From Nitrospira sp. (GTDB lineage: Bacteria; Nitrospirota; Nitrospiria; Nitrospirales; Nitrospiraceae), in the NCBI GenBank assembly GCA_009594865.1, contig VOPT01000051.1, positions 1 to 64,000 on the forward strand: a DNA stretch of 64,000 bases, written 5' to 3'. This document shows positions 20,011-27,585 of this stretch, piece by piece. The position numbers were made by a program, and so were the translations under genes. Under the pieces are notes generated by a model. The model did not search any database, had not been told where the DNA came from, and saw nothing but the letters and a program-made list of their open reading frames with translations. Positions within the stretch are counted from its first letter, which is position 1. Each line of letters opens with the position of its first letter.

Positions 20011-20784
20011 ATGGTTCCATATGTGATACTGCTGTTGTTTGGCGCAGTCATCGGCAGTTTTCTCAACGTCTGTATCTACCGATTGCCACGAAAGGAGTCT
20101 GTCGCCTGGCCCGCCTCGCATTGTCCCGCCTGTCGCCAACCCGTCGCAGCGTACGACAACATTCCGATTGTTAGCTACCTGCTTCTGCGTGGCCGGTGCC
20201 GTTCGTGCCAGGTGCCGATTTCCATCCAATATCCGTTGGTCGAGGCCGCCAATGCCATCGGCTACCTGCTCATGTTTTGGATGTTCGACTTCACCGCCGA
20301 AGCGTTCGTATATGCGGCCTTACTCTCGGCCCTGATTGTGATTACGGGGACGGATCTTTCGCATACGATGATTCCCGATGCCGTGACGTTACCGGGGATT
20401 GCCGTGGGGCTAATCTGTGCCGCTGTGGTTCTGCCGATCGGCCTGGTCGACTCCCTGCTGGGCATCCTCGTGGGTGGAGGTATCCTGTGGTTCCTGGCCT
20501 GGGTCAGCCCCTATGTCTTCGGGAAAGAAGGCATGGGCGGCGGGGACATAAAACTCATGGCGATGGTCGGGGCGTTTATCGGATGGAAGCCGGTGTTGTT
20601 AGCCATCATGATCGGCTCGTTTCTAGGCTCCCTCGTCGGTGTCGGGCTGATTGCTGCCGGGATCACCAGGCGCGATCAATACATTCCATTTGGACCATTC
20701 CTCGCGGCGGGATCGCTTCTCGCGCTCCTGTTTCACCAGCCTCTCCTCAACTGGTATTGGTCGTTCATTAGCCTGTCCCAGTAA
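20011..20784 (+). CDS. pilD: Prepilin peptidase / N-methyltransferase
   Basis: PilD cleaves the leader of type IV prepilins and pseudopilins on the cytoplasmic side of the inner membrane and methylates the new N-terminal Phe. The 257-residue protein has the N-terminal domain with two CxxC pairs (CPACRQPVAAYDNIPIVSYL and GRCRSC). Multiple membrane helices carry the aspartic protease residues in TGTDLSHTMIPD and GGGDIKLMAMVGAFIG. ATG 20011 is preferred because GGGAGG lies 5 bases upstream; a GTG 15 bases earlier is possible. It supplies processing for the pseudopilins encoded next. Confidence 0.96.
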   Translation: MVPYVILLLFGAVIGSFLNVCIYRLPRKESVAWPASHCPACRQPVAAYDNIPIVSYLLLRGRCRSCQVPISIQYPLVEAANAIGYLLMFWMFDFTAEAFVYAALLSALIVITGTDLSHTMIPDAVTLPGIAVGLICAAVVLPIGLVDSLLGILVGGGILWFLAWVSPYVFGKEGMGGGDIKLMAMVGAFIGWKPVLLAIMIGSFLGSLVGVGLIAAGITRRDQYIPFGPFLAAGSLLALLFHQPLLNWYWSFISLSQ

Positions 20785-21078
20785 ATCCCTGAAAAGTGTC
20801 TGTCAGAGCCAGTTTATAGCTAGTGATACTGCGCCGCCTGTATCCGAATAGTCGGAGCACTGTATCTGATTCGGAACAGTTCAGAATTGTTCACGCCCAT
20901 TGGCACTGGGCATTTCACCCGCTGAGTGCAGACTCCATCCGCGCAAGATCCCGCCATCCCTGCATCTTATCCCAGGTTTCTAAGCAAGCCGGTTGCCGTT
21001 GGATTCCTTACGCTACGCGCAAATATCCAACGGCACGGAACTTGGAAATGCTCTACGCGCTCGAAGAAAGGAGCGGAC
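20785..21078. other. 294-base intergenic region before pseudopilin cassette A
   Basis: No gene is recognised. Near the right end lies the sigma54-like element at 21031-21046. AAAGGAG at 21067-21073 is the ribosome binding site of the next gene. The region is less GC-rich in parts than the neighbouring genes and could hold activator sites, which I could not identify. Confidence 0.5.
21031..21046 (+). promoter_or_regulatory. Sigma54 (RpoN)-like -24/-12 element, pseudopilin cassette A
   Basis: CGGCACGGAACTTGGA fits the sigma54 consensus TGGCACG-N4-TTGCW at all but two positions: C for T before GG, and G for C in the -12 dinucleotide. The spacing GG-N10-GG is correct. Transcription would begin near 21057, giving a 22-base leader that contains the ribosome binding site. 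The -12 mismatch lowers confidence. Confidence 0.4.
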
Positions 21079-21513
21079 ATGAACGAACGCGGAGTCAGTC
21101 TTGTAGAGCTGTGTACAGTGCTTGCCATCGTGGCGATCGTAGTTGGAGTCAGCGTGCCAGGGTGGACGGCACTTGTTGCGAAACATCGACAGCGGGCAGT
21201 GGTGACAGAGATTGCGTCTGAATTACGCATGGCCCGGCAATTAGCTATGGCGCGGCACGAACGCGTTCGAGTCGTGGTCAATACGGCGCAATCCGAGTTA
21301 CGCACGGAATGTGTGGACTGTGACACGACTGTGCTGCGTCGTTATGAGTTTGCGCACACCGGCACGGTGGTCGAGTCCATGAGCACCAGGCCTGAGATCT
21401 TCTTCCAATCCAGCGGCCGGTCCGCTACGGCAACGACCATGGTGCTGATTGATTCCAGTCGAGTGACGCATCAGGTCACCGTGAGTATTACGGGGCGGGT
21501 ATCGATGTCATGA
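21079..21513 (+). CDS. GspH/FimT-type pseudopilin (cassette A)
   Basis: This 144-residue minor pseudopilin has a very short leader (MNERG) and the type IV cleavage context G|VSLVELCTVLAIVAIVVGVSVPG, including Glu at mature position 5. Met or Val replaces the usual Phe at +1. The rest is a globular beta domain with a Cys pair (ECVDC). Start ATG 21079 is supported by AAAGGAG. In type IV pili and type II secretion such proteins sit at the tip and prime assembly. It overlaps the next gene by four bases (ATGA). Confidence 0.85.
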   Translation: MNERGVSLVELCTVLAIVAIVVGVSVPGWTALVAKHRQRAVVTEIASELRMARQLAMARHERVRVVVNTAQSELRTECVDCDTTVLRRYEFAHTGTVVESMSTRPEIFFQSSGRSATATTMVLIDSSRVTHQVTVSITGRVSMS

Positions 21514-22037
21514 AACGATTAGTGACGAAGCAGACGAAACAACCAGGTTCGACGATGAGTACCGCAGGGTTTACGTTGGTGGAAAGCATGGTGGCCTTGG
21601 TGGTCCTGTCGATAGGAATCAGCGGGACGATCGGAATGTGTGAATGGGCGCAGCGTGGCCTTCAGCGCGGGGCGATGACCACAACGGCCTTGGCTCTGGC
21701 TGAATCATGCCTGGAGGGGAAGCGAAGTCTGCCGTGGGATCAATTGCTGGCAGATGATCTCGATCAGAACGGCACACTGGAATCTCTCATGCACGACGAC
21801 GGTTTGCTGGGTGATGAGACCAATGGCGACGGTATCTTCACGGGGAGCCTGACGCGGTCCAATATCCGACTCAGCTGGACGGTGGAACTCAACCGCGGAG
21901 GACAGCTTGGATCTGCAAGCCTGGCGACGATTGAGGCGCGCGCGAGTTTCACAACGCTCGGGGGCCAGACGCGCGAAGTGCGCCTGCGTACGATCCGGGC
22001 CAACCCACGTGCTACCGGCTCGATGGTCTTGTCATGA
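21510..22037 (+). CDS. PilV-type minor pseudopilin (cassette A)
   Basis: This 175-residue protein has a prepilin leader (about 20 residues) ending in TAG|FTLVESMVALVVLSIGISGTIG, the classic class III motif with Glu at +5. The following GLQRGAMTTTALALAESCLE resembles the PilV/GspI group, whose members act at the pilus tip. The middle has an acidic loop (DDLDQNG, DETNGDGIF) that could bind calcium. It overlaps both neighbours by four bases and is part of a tightly coupled operon. Confidence 0.82.
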   Translation: MKRLVTKQTKQPGSTMSTAGFTLVESMVALVVLSIGISGTIGMCEWAQRGLQRGAMTTTALALAESCLEGKRSLPWDQLLADDLDQNGTLESLMHDDGLLGDETNGDGIFTGSLTRSNIRLSWTVELNRGGQLGSASLATIEARASFTTLGGQTREVRLRTIRANPRATGSMVLS

Positions 22038-22813
22038 CACACACACGACGTGGTGCTTCACAACAGGCGCAGCCGATGCGGTTGGAAGGGCGTCTTAATA
22101 CCAGGGGAGTCAGTCTCATCGAACTTCTCATCGCGCTGGCGATCAGCAGCGTCGCGGTCTCGGCGGCCATTCAAGCGTTTGCCGCATACGGCCATCGGTT
22201 GAGTTCCCAGCATGCCAGCATGACGGCGAATCAAGACCTGCGGTTAGGGATGGATGTGTTGTGTAGCGAACTGCGATTGGCCGGTGGAGGATTATTGGTC
22301 GGAGACACGGTCTTTGTGAAGACGGGGCTAGATGAAGTTGAGTTTTTTGCCAACTTGAGCGGATCGTCAACACTCCTCACGCAGCTTGTCGAAGCGGGCC
22401 GGCAGGACCTGCCGGTTGAGGGCGGTGCGGATTGGCCGAAAGGCAAGCAGGTGCTCCTGTGCACCGCAGCGCATTGTGTCTGGAATCGTCTAGCTGCCGA
22501 GGGCCGAAAACAAACATTGCTACTCATGACCCCGACGCTCGAACAATATCAGCCGAAGACCGCCGTCGTGTTGCTGAACCGGGTTCGCTACTACGTCAAG
22601 CGCTCTGACGAAGGGGGCCAGCGATTGATGCGTGAAGTGGACGGCGTGGCAAGTACGGTGTTGAACGATGTGAGTGATCTGCAATTGCAGTATTTCAACA
22701 GAAGTGGAGGGGTGGTCAATGATGGGCGTGATGTGGTGCGCGTTCGTGTGACGATACAGGTGAGCCGCCAAGGATTGAGACTCTCGCGAGATATTGCGAT
22801 CCGAATGTCATGA
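22034..22813 (+). CDS. PilW/GspJ-type minor pseudopilin (cassette A)
   Basis: The 259-residue product has a leader of about 25 residues, then G|VSLIELLIALAISSVAVSAAIQAF with the Glu at +5. It continues with a helix (QHASMTANQDLRLGMDVLCSELRLAGGG) typical of the PilW/GspJ group. The large C-terminal beta domain includes VLNDVSDLQLQYFNRSG, the same motif position at which PilW proteins describe a 'V-D-L' element. It overlaps the PilV-type gene by four bases. Confidence 0.82.
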   Translation: MTHTRRGASQQAQPMRLEGRLNTRGVSLIELLIALAISSVAVSAAIQAFAAYGHRLSSQHASMTANQDLRLGMDVLCSELRLAGGGLLVGDTVFVKTGLDEVEFFANLSGSSTLLTQLVEAGRQDLPVEGGADWPKGKQVLLCTAAHCVWNRLAAEGRKQTLLLMTPTLEQYQPKTAVVLLNRVRYYVKRSDEGGQRLMREVDGVASTVLNDVSDLQLQYFNRSGGVVNDGRDVVRVRVTIQVSRQGLRLSRDIAIRMS

Positions 22814-22831
22814 AAAAGGGGATAAGGGCAT

Positions 22832-24319
22832 ATGAATAGAAGGGTGGAGCGACCAGTGCAGACGAAGCGGCGGGATGAACGGGGAATGGCGTTATTAGCG
22901 GTGCTGATGGTGGTGTTTCTCCTGACCCTCTTAGGGATGACGTCCATGCAGCTCGCAGGTCAGGAAGTTGTCGGGGCCAGTGCCTTGCAGGAAGAGCGGG
23001 TGGCGCATCACGCTGCTGAGGCGGCCGTAGATCTGGTGATGGGGTGGTTTCATGATCCAACACTTCGTCCACAGGAGATCGGGACAACCTGGTTTGCCAA
23101 ACGATTCGTCAATGCTCAAGGGGATCCTTCCTATGTCGATGCGCAGGGGCATGCACAATTTGTCGGGACAAGCGCAGCGCCTGATGTGGTGTTCGATGCA
23201 GCGAACCTCCTGCACGACCGGTTATTGAACGACCCGCAGACAGGTTGGTTCAAATCGCTCAAGGGTCTTGCGAAAATTCTCAAATTACGAGTCTACGGGG
23301 CCACGAGACCGGGCTTGCTCTGCACCGTCGAAGTGACGGCCGGGGCTGGCCCTGCCTCGCGCGTGACCAAGACAGTGAGCATGGAATTCGGGGCCTATGC
23401 CATTCCGGCTCTTCATGCGCCGCTGCAGAGCGGTGCCCTTGGCAGCGAGGCAGTGCAGGCGCGCGCCGGTTCGGTTTTTGCGCATTGGGGTGAAATGGTG
23501 GTGCGTGGCCGGGCCTATTTCCCCCGGCCGGAAGAGATTCCGGTCAAGAGCGGAATGGCTCCTGTGAATGGACAAGCCTATGACGAAATGGGGCAACGTG
23601 AGGATCGCTGGCTGACGATTCGGCTGGGAGGCGAGGCCTATTTTGCCCAACTTCCGATCGAAGCCTGGTCGGGCGTGCCATTGAATGTCCATCCGCACCA
23701 AGAGCCGGTTCCGGGCATCAAAGTGGATCAGTGGGAGTACGCGAGCTTGAAGCGAATGGCAATGCAATTTGGTCACGTGTATGGGATCGACCGAGAGGGA
23801 CTCTTGTACGCGGGCGGCGTCGTTCAGCCAGGCATGGGACGTCCTGCATCCGAGGTGTTTGCTTCAAAGGGGCCGGGAGATCATCGAGGGCTTGTATTTG
23901 TGGATACCCTCGATGGGATGCCACCCCGCTTCGATAATTTGGGCACGATTGTGCTCGATCAGGACTATGCCGAGGGCACCTTTCTTGTGAACGCGCATGT
24001 GTTGTGGAAGGCTGGAAGTTCCGGAAGAGCCGTGCCGGCGCTGAGCCCGCCGCCAGAAGGGCAGCAGTCACTTGGGGCACGGGTACCGGTGCAACTGTCC
24101 GGTATTCATCTCCAAGGGGTTGTGTATGCTGCAGGGGATGTGCGATTTGCCGGCCATCTCAAAGTGTATGGCGGGGTGGTGGCACAAGGGACGATCATGG
24201 AAGCGGCCAATGGGTCGGGCATGCTGGAGGTTTGGTACAACCACGATCTTCGCGAAGGACTTGTGCAGGGTTTACCGGTGGTCTTTGCCGCCCCAGGCAG
24301 TTGGCAAACCAAAATGTGA
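22832..24319 (+). CDS. PilX-like protein with large C-terminal passenger domain (cassette A)
   Basis: The N-terminus has a PilX_N-type membrane helix (RDERGMALLAVLMVVFLLTLLG) and the following helix EERVAHHAAEAAVDLVMGW, as in PilX/GspK-like tip proteins. At 495 residues it is more than twice the usual PilX size. The extra part has repeated short beta-rich, glycine-rich segments (SGIHLQGVVYAAGDVRFAGHLKVYGGVVAQGTI near the end) that resemble a beta-solenoid or bactofilin-like fold. Its function is unknown; a tip-presented passenger is inference. It lies between the PilW-type gene and the PilB/GspE gene. Confidence 0.75.
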   Translation: MNRRVERPVQTKRRDERGMALLAVLMVVFLLTLLGMTSMQLAGQEVVGASALQEERVAHHAAEAAVDLVMGWFHDPTLRPQEIGTTWFAKRFVNAQGDPSYVDAQGHAQFVGTSAAPDVVFDAANLLHDRLLNDPQTGWFKSLKGLAKILKLRVYGATRPGLLCTVEVTAGAGPASRVTKTVSMEFGAYAIPALHAPLQSGALGSEAVQARAGSVFAHWGEMVVRGRAYFPRPEEIPVKSGMAPVNGQAYDEMGQREDRWLTIRLGGEAYFAQLPIEAWSGVPLNVHPHQEPVPGIKVDQWEYASLKRMAMQFGHVYGIDREGLLYAGGVVQPGMGRPASEVFASKGPGDHRGLVFVDTLDGMPPRFDNLGTIVLDQDYAEGTFLVNAHVLWKAGSSGRAVPALSPPPEGQQSLGARVPVQLSGIHLQGVVYAAGDVRFAGHLKVYGGVVAQGTIMEAANGSGMLEVWYNHDLREGLVQGLPVVFAAPGSWQTKM

Positions 24320-24380
24320 GAACGGATTCCGATTTCGAGTGATCAACAAGTCGGTCAGGTCGTTGAAAGGAATAGGCATC

Positions 24381-26180
24381 ATGATTCGCGCCAGTTCACC
24401 TGCATTAGCGTCAAGCGGACTCCCATCGGGAAAAACACGTCCAAGTCGGATCCATTCGGCTGGCCTCTACGAGCCACTCGTGCATCAAGGATTTCTGCGA
24501 CAGGAGGAACTGACACTTGTCGTATCAGAGGCGCTGCGAAGGCGGCTTGATGTAGCCACGCTGCTGATGGACCGCTATCGCATTCCAAAACCGGCGCTCG
24601 GTGCAGCCCTCGCAAAGTTCTACGAGTGTCAGTTTCTCGCCTCTGACGAGCAGATCCTCGTGGAGCCGGAGTTGCTGAAAAATCTCAGCGTCGACTACCT
24701 CAGAATGAATCATTGGGTGCCTCTCAAACGGCAGGGGCAGGTGGTGGAAGTCTTGATCGATGACCCCCATAACCCTGATAAACGTTTCGATGTGCGACGG
24801 GCCTTTCCGGGTCAAACGGTCGTCTATCACGTTGGGCTGCGGGCAGATATCGAGCGCCTGTTGAGTGACGCATGCGGGCGTGAGGTCGGCGATCCCATCA
24901 CGGACATTCTGGGCGAGCTGGTCAGTGAAGCGCAGTTAGAGGAACAGCAAAACGCCACCATCGCGTCGATCACTGAAAACGATTCGGCCATTGTTCGCCT
25001 GGCAAACCAGATCATTGCAGAAGCGTATCGGCGGGGGGCCTCCGACATCCACATCGAACCCTATGCGGATCGTAAGGAAACGGGGGTGCGCTTCCGTGTG
25101 GATGGGACCTGTTTTACGTACATGAAGATTCCCGCCGCCTATCGCCGGGCCATTGTGTCTCGCGTGAAGATCATGGCCAGCCTTGATATTGCCGAACGGC
25201 GGAAGCCTCAGGATGGCAAGATTCGTTTCAAATTGACGACCGGGCAGGAGATTGAATTGCGTGTGGCGACGCTTCCCACTGCGGGATTCAACGAAGACGT
25301 GGTCCTTCGTCTGCTGAGCGCCAACGGTCCGAGGCGACTCGAAGAGTTTGAATTCAGTGCTGGGACGCGTCGTCTGGTGGAACAGCTCGCTCAGAAACCA
25401 CACGGCATCGTATTGTGCGCCGGTCCGACCGGGTCCGGAAAAACGACGACATTGCACGCCATTCTGGCATCGATCAATACGGACGAACGGAAGATTTGGA
25501 CGGCGGAAGATCCGATAGAGATCACGCAGGATGGTCTGCGACAGGTGCAAGTGCATCCCAAAATCGGCCTGACGTTTGCCGCCACCATGCGGGCATTTTT
25601 GCGGGCCGATCCGGATGTCATCATGATCGGAGAAATGCGCGACAAGGAAACGGCGGACATTGCGATCGAAGCCTCGTTAACGGGCCATCTGGTGTTCAGC
25701 ACCATCCATACCAACAGCGCCGTGGAAACGGTCGTGCGGTTGCTCGATATGGGTTGTGATCCATTCAATTTTTCGGACGCCATGTTGGGTGTGCTGGCGA
25801 TGCGGCTGTGTAAGCGTTTGTGTTCCCACTGTCGGGAGTCCTACCACCCGACCCACAGCGAATACGAGGAATTGGTGCAAGCATTCGGGGAGAACGAATG
25901 GGCGTCTCGATGGCCGACGTATGATGGCGCATTCACGTTGTTCCGCGGTCGAGGTTGCGAGGCCTGTCATCACACCGGGTACCGCGGACGAGTTCCCATC
26001 CATGAGTTAATGGTGGTCTCCGACGGCATGAAAGCGCTCATCCAAGGCCGGACTCGTACCGGAGAATTACTGGCATTCGCGAAAAGTGAGGGCATGCAGA
26101 CACTGGTTCAGGATGGCATTGAGAAGGTGCTCCAAGGGCTCACCACCTACAAGCAAGTGCGCGCTGTGGCTATTAAGTAG
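24381..26180 (+). CDS. pilB: PilB/GspE-family type IV pilus assembly ATPase
   Basis: This hexameric ATPase powers pilin polymerisation at the inner membrane. The 599-residue protein has an N-terminal MshEN/T2SSE_N region (about 30-200) and the ATPase domain. The motifs are Walker A GPTGSGKTTTLH near 351, the Asp box TAEDPIEITQDGLRQVQVH, Walker B DVIMIGEMRD, and the His box GHLVFSTIHTN. The zinc-binding pairs are CSHC and CEAC. The frame is open further up inside the previous gene, but ATG 24381 matches the family start. No pilC, pilT or pilMNOPQ genes are in the window, so the rest of the machine is elsewhere. Confidence 0.93.
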   Translation: MIRASSPALASSGLPSGKTRPSRIHSAGLYEPLVHQGFLRQEELTLVVSEALRRRLDVATLLMDRYRIPKPALGAALAKFYECQFLASDEQILVEPELLKNLSVDYLRMNHWVPLKRQGQVVEVLIDDPHNPDKRFDVRRAFPGQTVVYHVGLRADIERLLSDACGREVGDPITDILGELVSEAQLEEQQNATIASITENDSAIVRLANQIIAEAYRRGASDIHIEPYADRKETGVRFRVDGTCFTYMKIPAAYRRAIVSRVKIMASLDIAERRKPQDGKIRFKLTTGQEIELRVATLPTAGFNEDVVLRLLSANGPRRLEEFEFSAGTRRLVEQLAQKPHGIVLCAGPTGSGKTTTLHAILASINTDERKIWTAEDPIEITQDGLRQVQVHPKIGLTFAATMRAFLRADPDVIMIGEMRDKETADIAIEASLTGHLVFSTIHTNSAVETVVRLLDMGCDPFNFSDAMLGVLAMRLCKRLCSHCRESYHPTHSEYEELVQAFGENEWASRWPTYDGAFTLFRGRGCEACHHTGYRGRVPIHELMVVSDGMKALIQGRTRTGELLAFAKSEGMQTLVQDGIEKVLQGLTTYKQVRAVAIK

Positions 26181-26356
26181 TGCCGTTGCGAGTAATCCCT
26201 GTTGAAAGTCGTCTCTCCCCTGTGAAACCAGCCGGTTGTGCTGAAGAACCGGCTTTGAAGCAACTCCATCCGTAGAAGGACGGTGTCAGTCCGTTCGGCC
26301 GCTGTCAGGATGGAATTCCTCTTTCTCCACTCTTGAACGCCTTGTCGCTGGCTCAT
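26147..26356 (-). CDS. Possible small antisense-oriented ORF of unknown function
   Basis: Reading leftward, an ATG at 26356 is preceded by two Shine-Dalgarno-like sites in tandem (AGGAGG and GGGAGGT, the latter 4 bases from the ATG). The frame encodes 69 residues, basic at the start (MSQRQGVQEWRKRNSIL), with no known motif. Its end runs into the 3' end of pilB on the opposite strand. The strong ribosome binding site is the only real support. The last 30 residues look random, so it may be a remnant or not a gene. Confidence 0.28.
   Translation of the reverse strand: MSQRQGVQEWRKRNSILTAAERTDTVLLRMELLQSRFFSTTGWFHRGETTFNRDYSQRHYLIATARTCL
26230..26257 (+). terminator. Weak hairpin after pilB
   Basis: An 8-base-pair perfect stem (AGCCGGTT at 26230-26237, AACCGGCT at 26247-26254) has a 9-base loop, followed by only a short run of T. 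It could end the cassette A transcript or act as an RNA-stabilising element. The poor T tract keeps confidence low. Confidence 0.35.
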
Positions 26357-26526
26357 CACACCTCCCTTTCTCCTCCTATTGATCTTTCCCCATTGGGCAA
26401 AGATCGCCATACATCAGACGAAAATTGTCATCTTAGAGATCATAAAACGGTCGGAAGTGTACGGCCTGCGATATGAATGCAACTGAGTTATCAAATGGTT
26501 AGATAAATGTTCCCGTGAAAAGCCAT

Positions 26527-26542
26527 CGGCATGGCACTTGCT
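26527..26542 (+). promoter_or_regulatory. Sigma54-like -24/-12 element, pseudopilin cassette B
   Basis: CGGCATGGCACTTGCT has GG and GC separated by exactly 10 bases and matches the RpoN consensus apart from C for T and T for C in the -24 half. It shares 12 of 16 bases with the element in front of cassette A. The implied start near 26553 falls downstream of the ATG at 26531, so translation would then have to use ATG 26558 with almost no leader. That is the main weakness. Confidence 0.3.
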
Positions 26543-27034
26543 CATCTGCCTGTTGCTATGTGTGTCTTTCCCGATCACCAACGGTCTTCTGTAGTCCGTT
26601 GTCAGAGAGGCTTCACGCTCATCGAAGTGATGATCGCCGTCGCGATTGTCGGCATTTTGGCCATGGTCGCCGTCCCTAATTATCTGCAATGGAATGCCCG
26701 GTATCAGCTGAAACAAGGCACGACTGAATTGGCCGGCAGTCTCACGCTTGCCAGAATGGCGGCCATGAATCGCAATCTTGCCGTCACGGTGACGCTGGCG
26801 CTCGCCTCCGGCAGAGTAACCGTCGATTTCGGCAATGCGCTCGCCCCCATCGTGCTCCCTCAGGCAATTGTTGGATTTACCGGTGGCCCGACGGTGCAAT
26901 TCACGCGACAAGGGTTGAGCGGATCGACAGCAAACGTGCCCCTCACCTTGGTATCTCAGCAGGGTACGGTCTACTCACTCGTCGTCACTCCGTCAGGCAA
27001 GGTGAACTGGTGTGCCCACGCAACGTGCCCCTAG
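26531..27034 (+). CDS. GspH/FimT-type pseudopilin (cassette B)
   Basis: This minor pseudopilin has the cleavage motif RG|FTLIEVMIAVAIVGILAMVAVPNY, with Phe at +1 and Glu at +5, then the alpha-helix LTLARMAAMNRNLAVTVTLAL typical of the FimT/GspH group. It has 167 residues from ATG 26531, or 158 from ATG 26558. The second gives a more usual 18-residue leader. Neither has a clear ribosome binding site. It ends with a CAHATC pair of cysteines. It opens the second cassette, 8 bases before the next gene. Confidence 0.87.
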   Translation: MALAHLPVAMCVFPDHQRSSVVRCQRGFTLIEVMIAVAIVGILAMVAVPNYLQWNARYQLKQGTTELAGSLTLARMAAMNRNLAVTVTLALASGRVTVDFGNALAPIVLPQAIVGFTGGPTVQFTRQGLSGSTANVPLTLVSQQGTVYSLVVTPSGKVNWCAHATCP

Positions 27035-27041
27035 AGGTTGC

Positions 27042-27566
27042 ATGAAACACGCGAGAGAATCGAAGGCCCTGTCAAGGATGGTCGATCTCCGTCAACAAGG
27101 GTTCACCTTGCTGGAAGCGATGATCGCGGCAGGCGTGCTTTCAGTCGGACTGTTGGGACTTGCAGGATTGTCGGGAATGTCGCTGGGGAAAAATGTTGAC
27201 GCCAACGACATGTCGCGCATTACCAACCTCGCGGCAGACATGGCCGAACGTATTCAGAATAACCGCCAGCGCGTACTGGATTATCACGGCACGGCGACGA
27301 ATATGGCCTGTCCCCAGAGCGTCAGTACGCAACGTATGGCGTGGGGCGACTGTACACAATGGTCAACGTTGGTGGCCAATTCCGGTCTGCTGTCGGCCGT
27401 TGGTACGGTCTCAGCCACGCGTCTCGATCCGGATCCCACGGCAAACCCCGTGACGATGAATCGCTTTCTGGTCACGGTTACTTTGAACTGGCAGACACGA
27501 AAGACGGATGTGAGCACCTCTCGCAGCAAGACCGCCGCGTTCACCACAGTCATTGCACCTGAATAG
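27042..27566 (+). CDS. pilV: PilV-type minor pseudopilin (cassette B)
   Basis: The 174-residue protein has a 19-residue basic leader ending in QQG|FTLLEAMIAAGVLSVGLLGLAGL. The following NVDANDMSRITNLAADMAERIQNNR matches PilV proteins, in which a conserved 'A.dmAeRi..N' helix follows the membrane part. A CPQSVSTQ..WGDC cysteine pair is typical of the group. I chose ATG 27042 because AGAGG lies upstream and the leader length is normal. It is followed after 19 bases by the PilW-type gene. Confidence 0.88.
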   Translation: MKHARESKALSRMVDLRQQGFTLLEAMIAAGVLSVGLLGLAGLSGMSLGKNVDANDMSRITNLAADMAERIQNNRQRVLDYHGTATNMACPQSVSTQRMAWGDCTQWSTLVANSGLLSAVGTVSATRLDPDPTANPVTMNRFLVTVTLNWQTRKTDVSTSRSKTAAFTTVIAPE

Positions 27567-27585
27567 AGATGGGTGGAGCACGACT

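Noticed and set aside
20901-20920. TGGCAC as a sigma54 -24 box upstream of cassette A
   Set aside because: No GC dinucleotide follows at the required 10-base distance; the site at 21031 is a better candidate.
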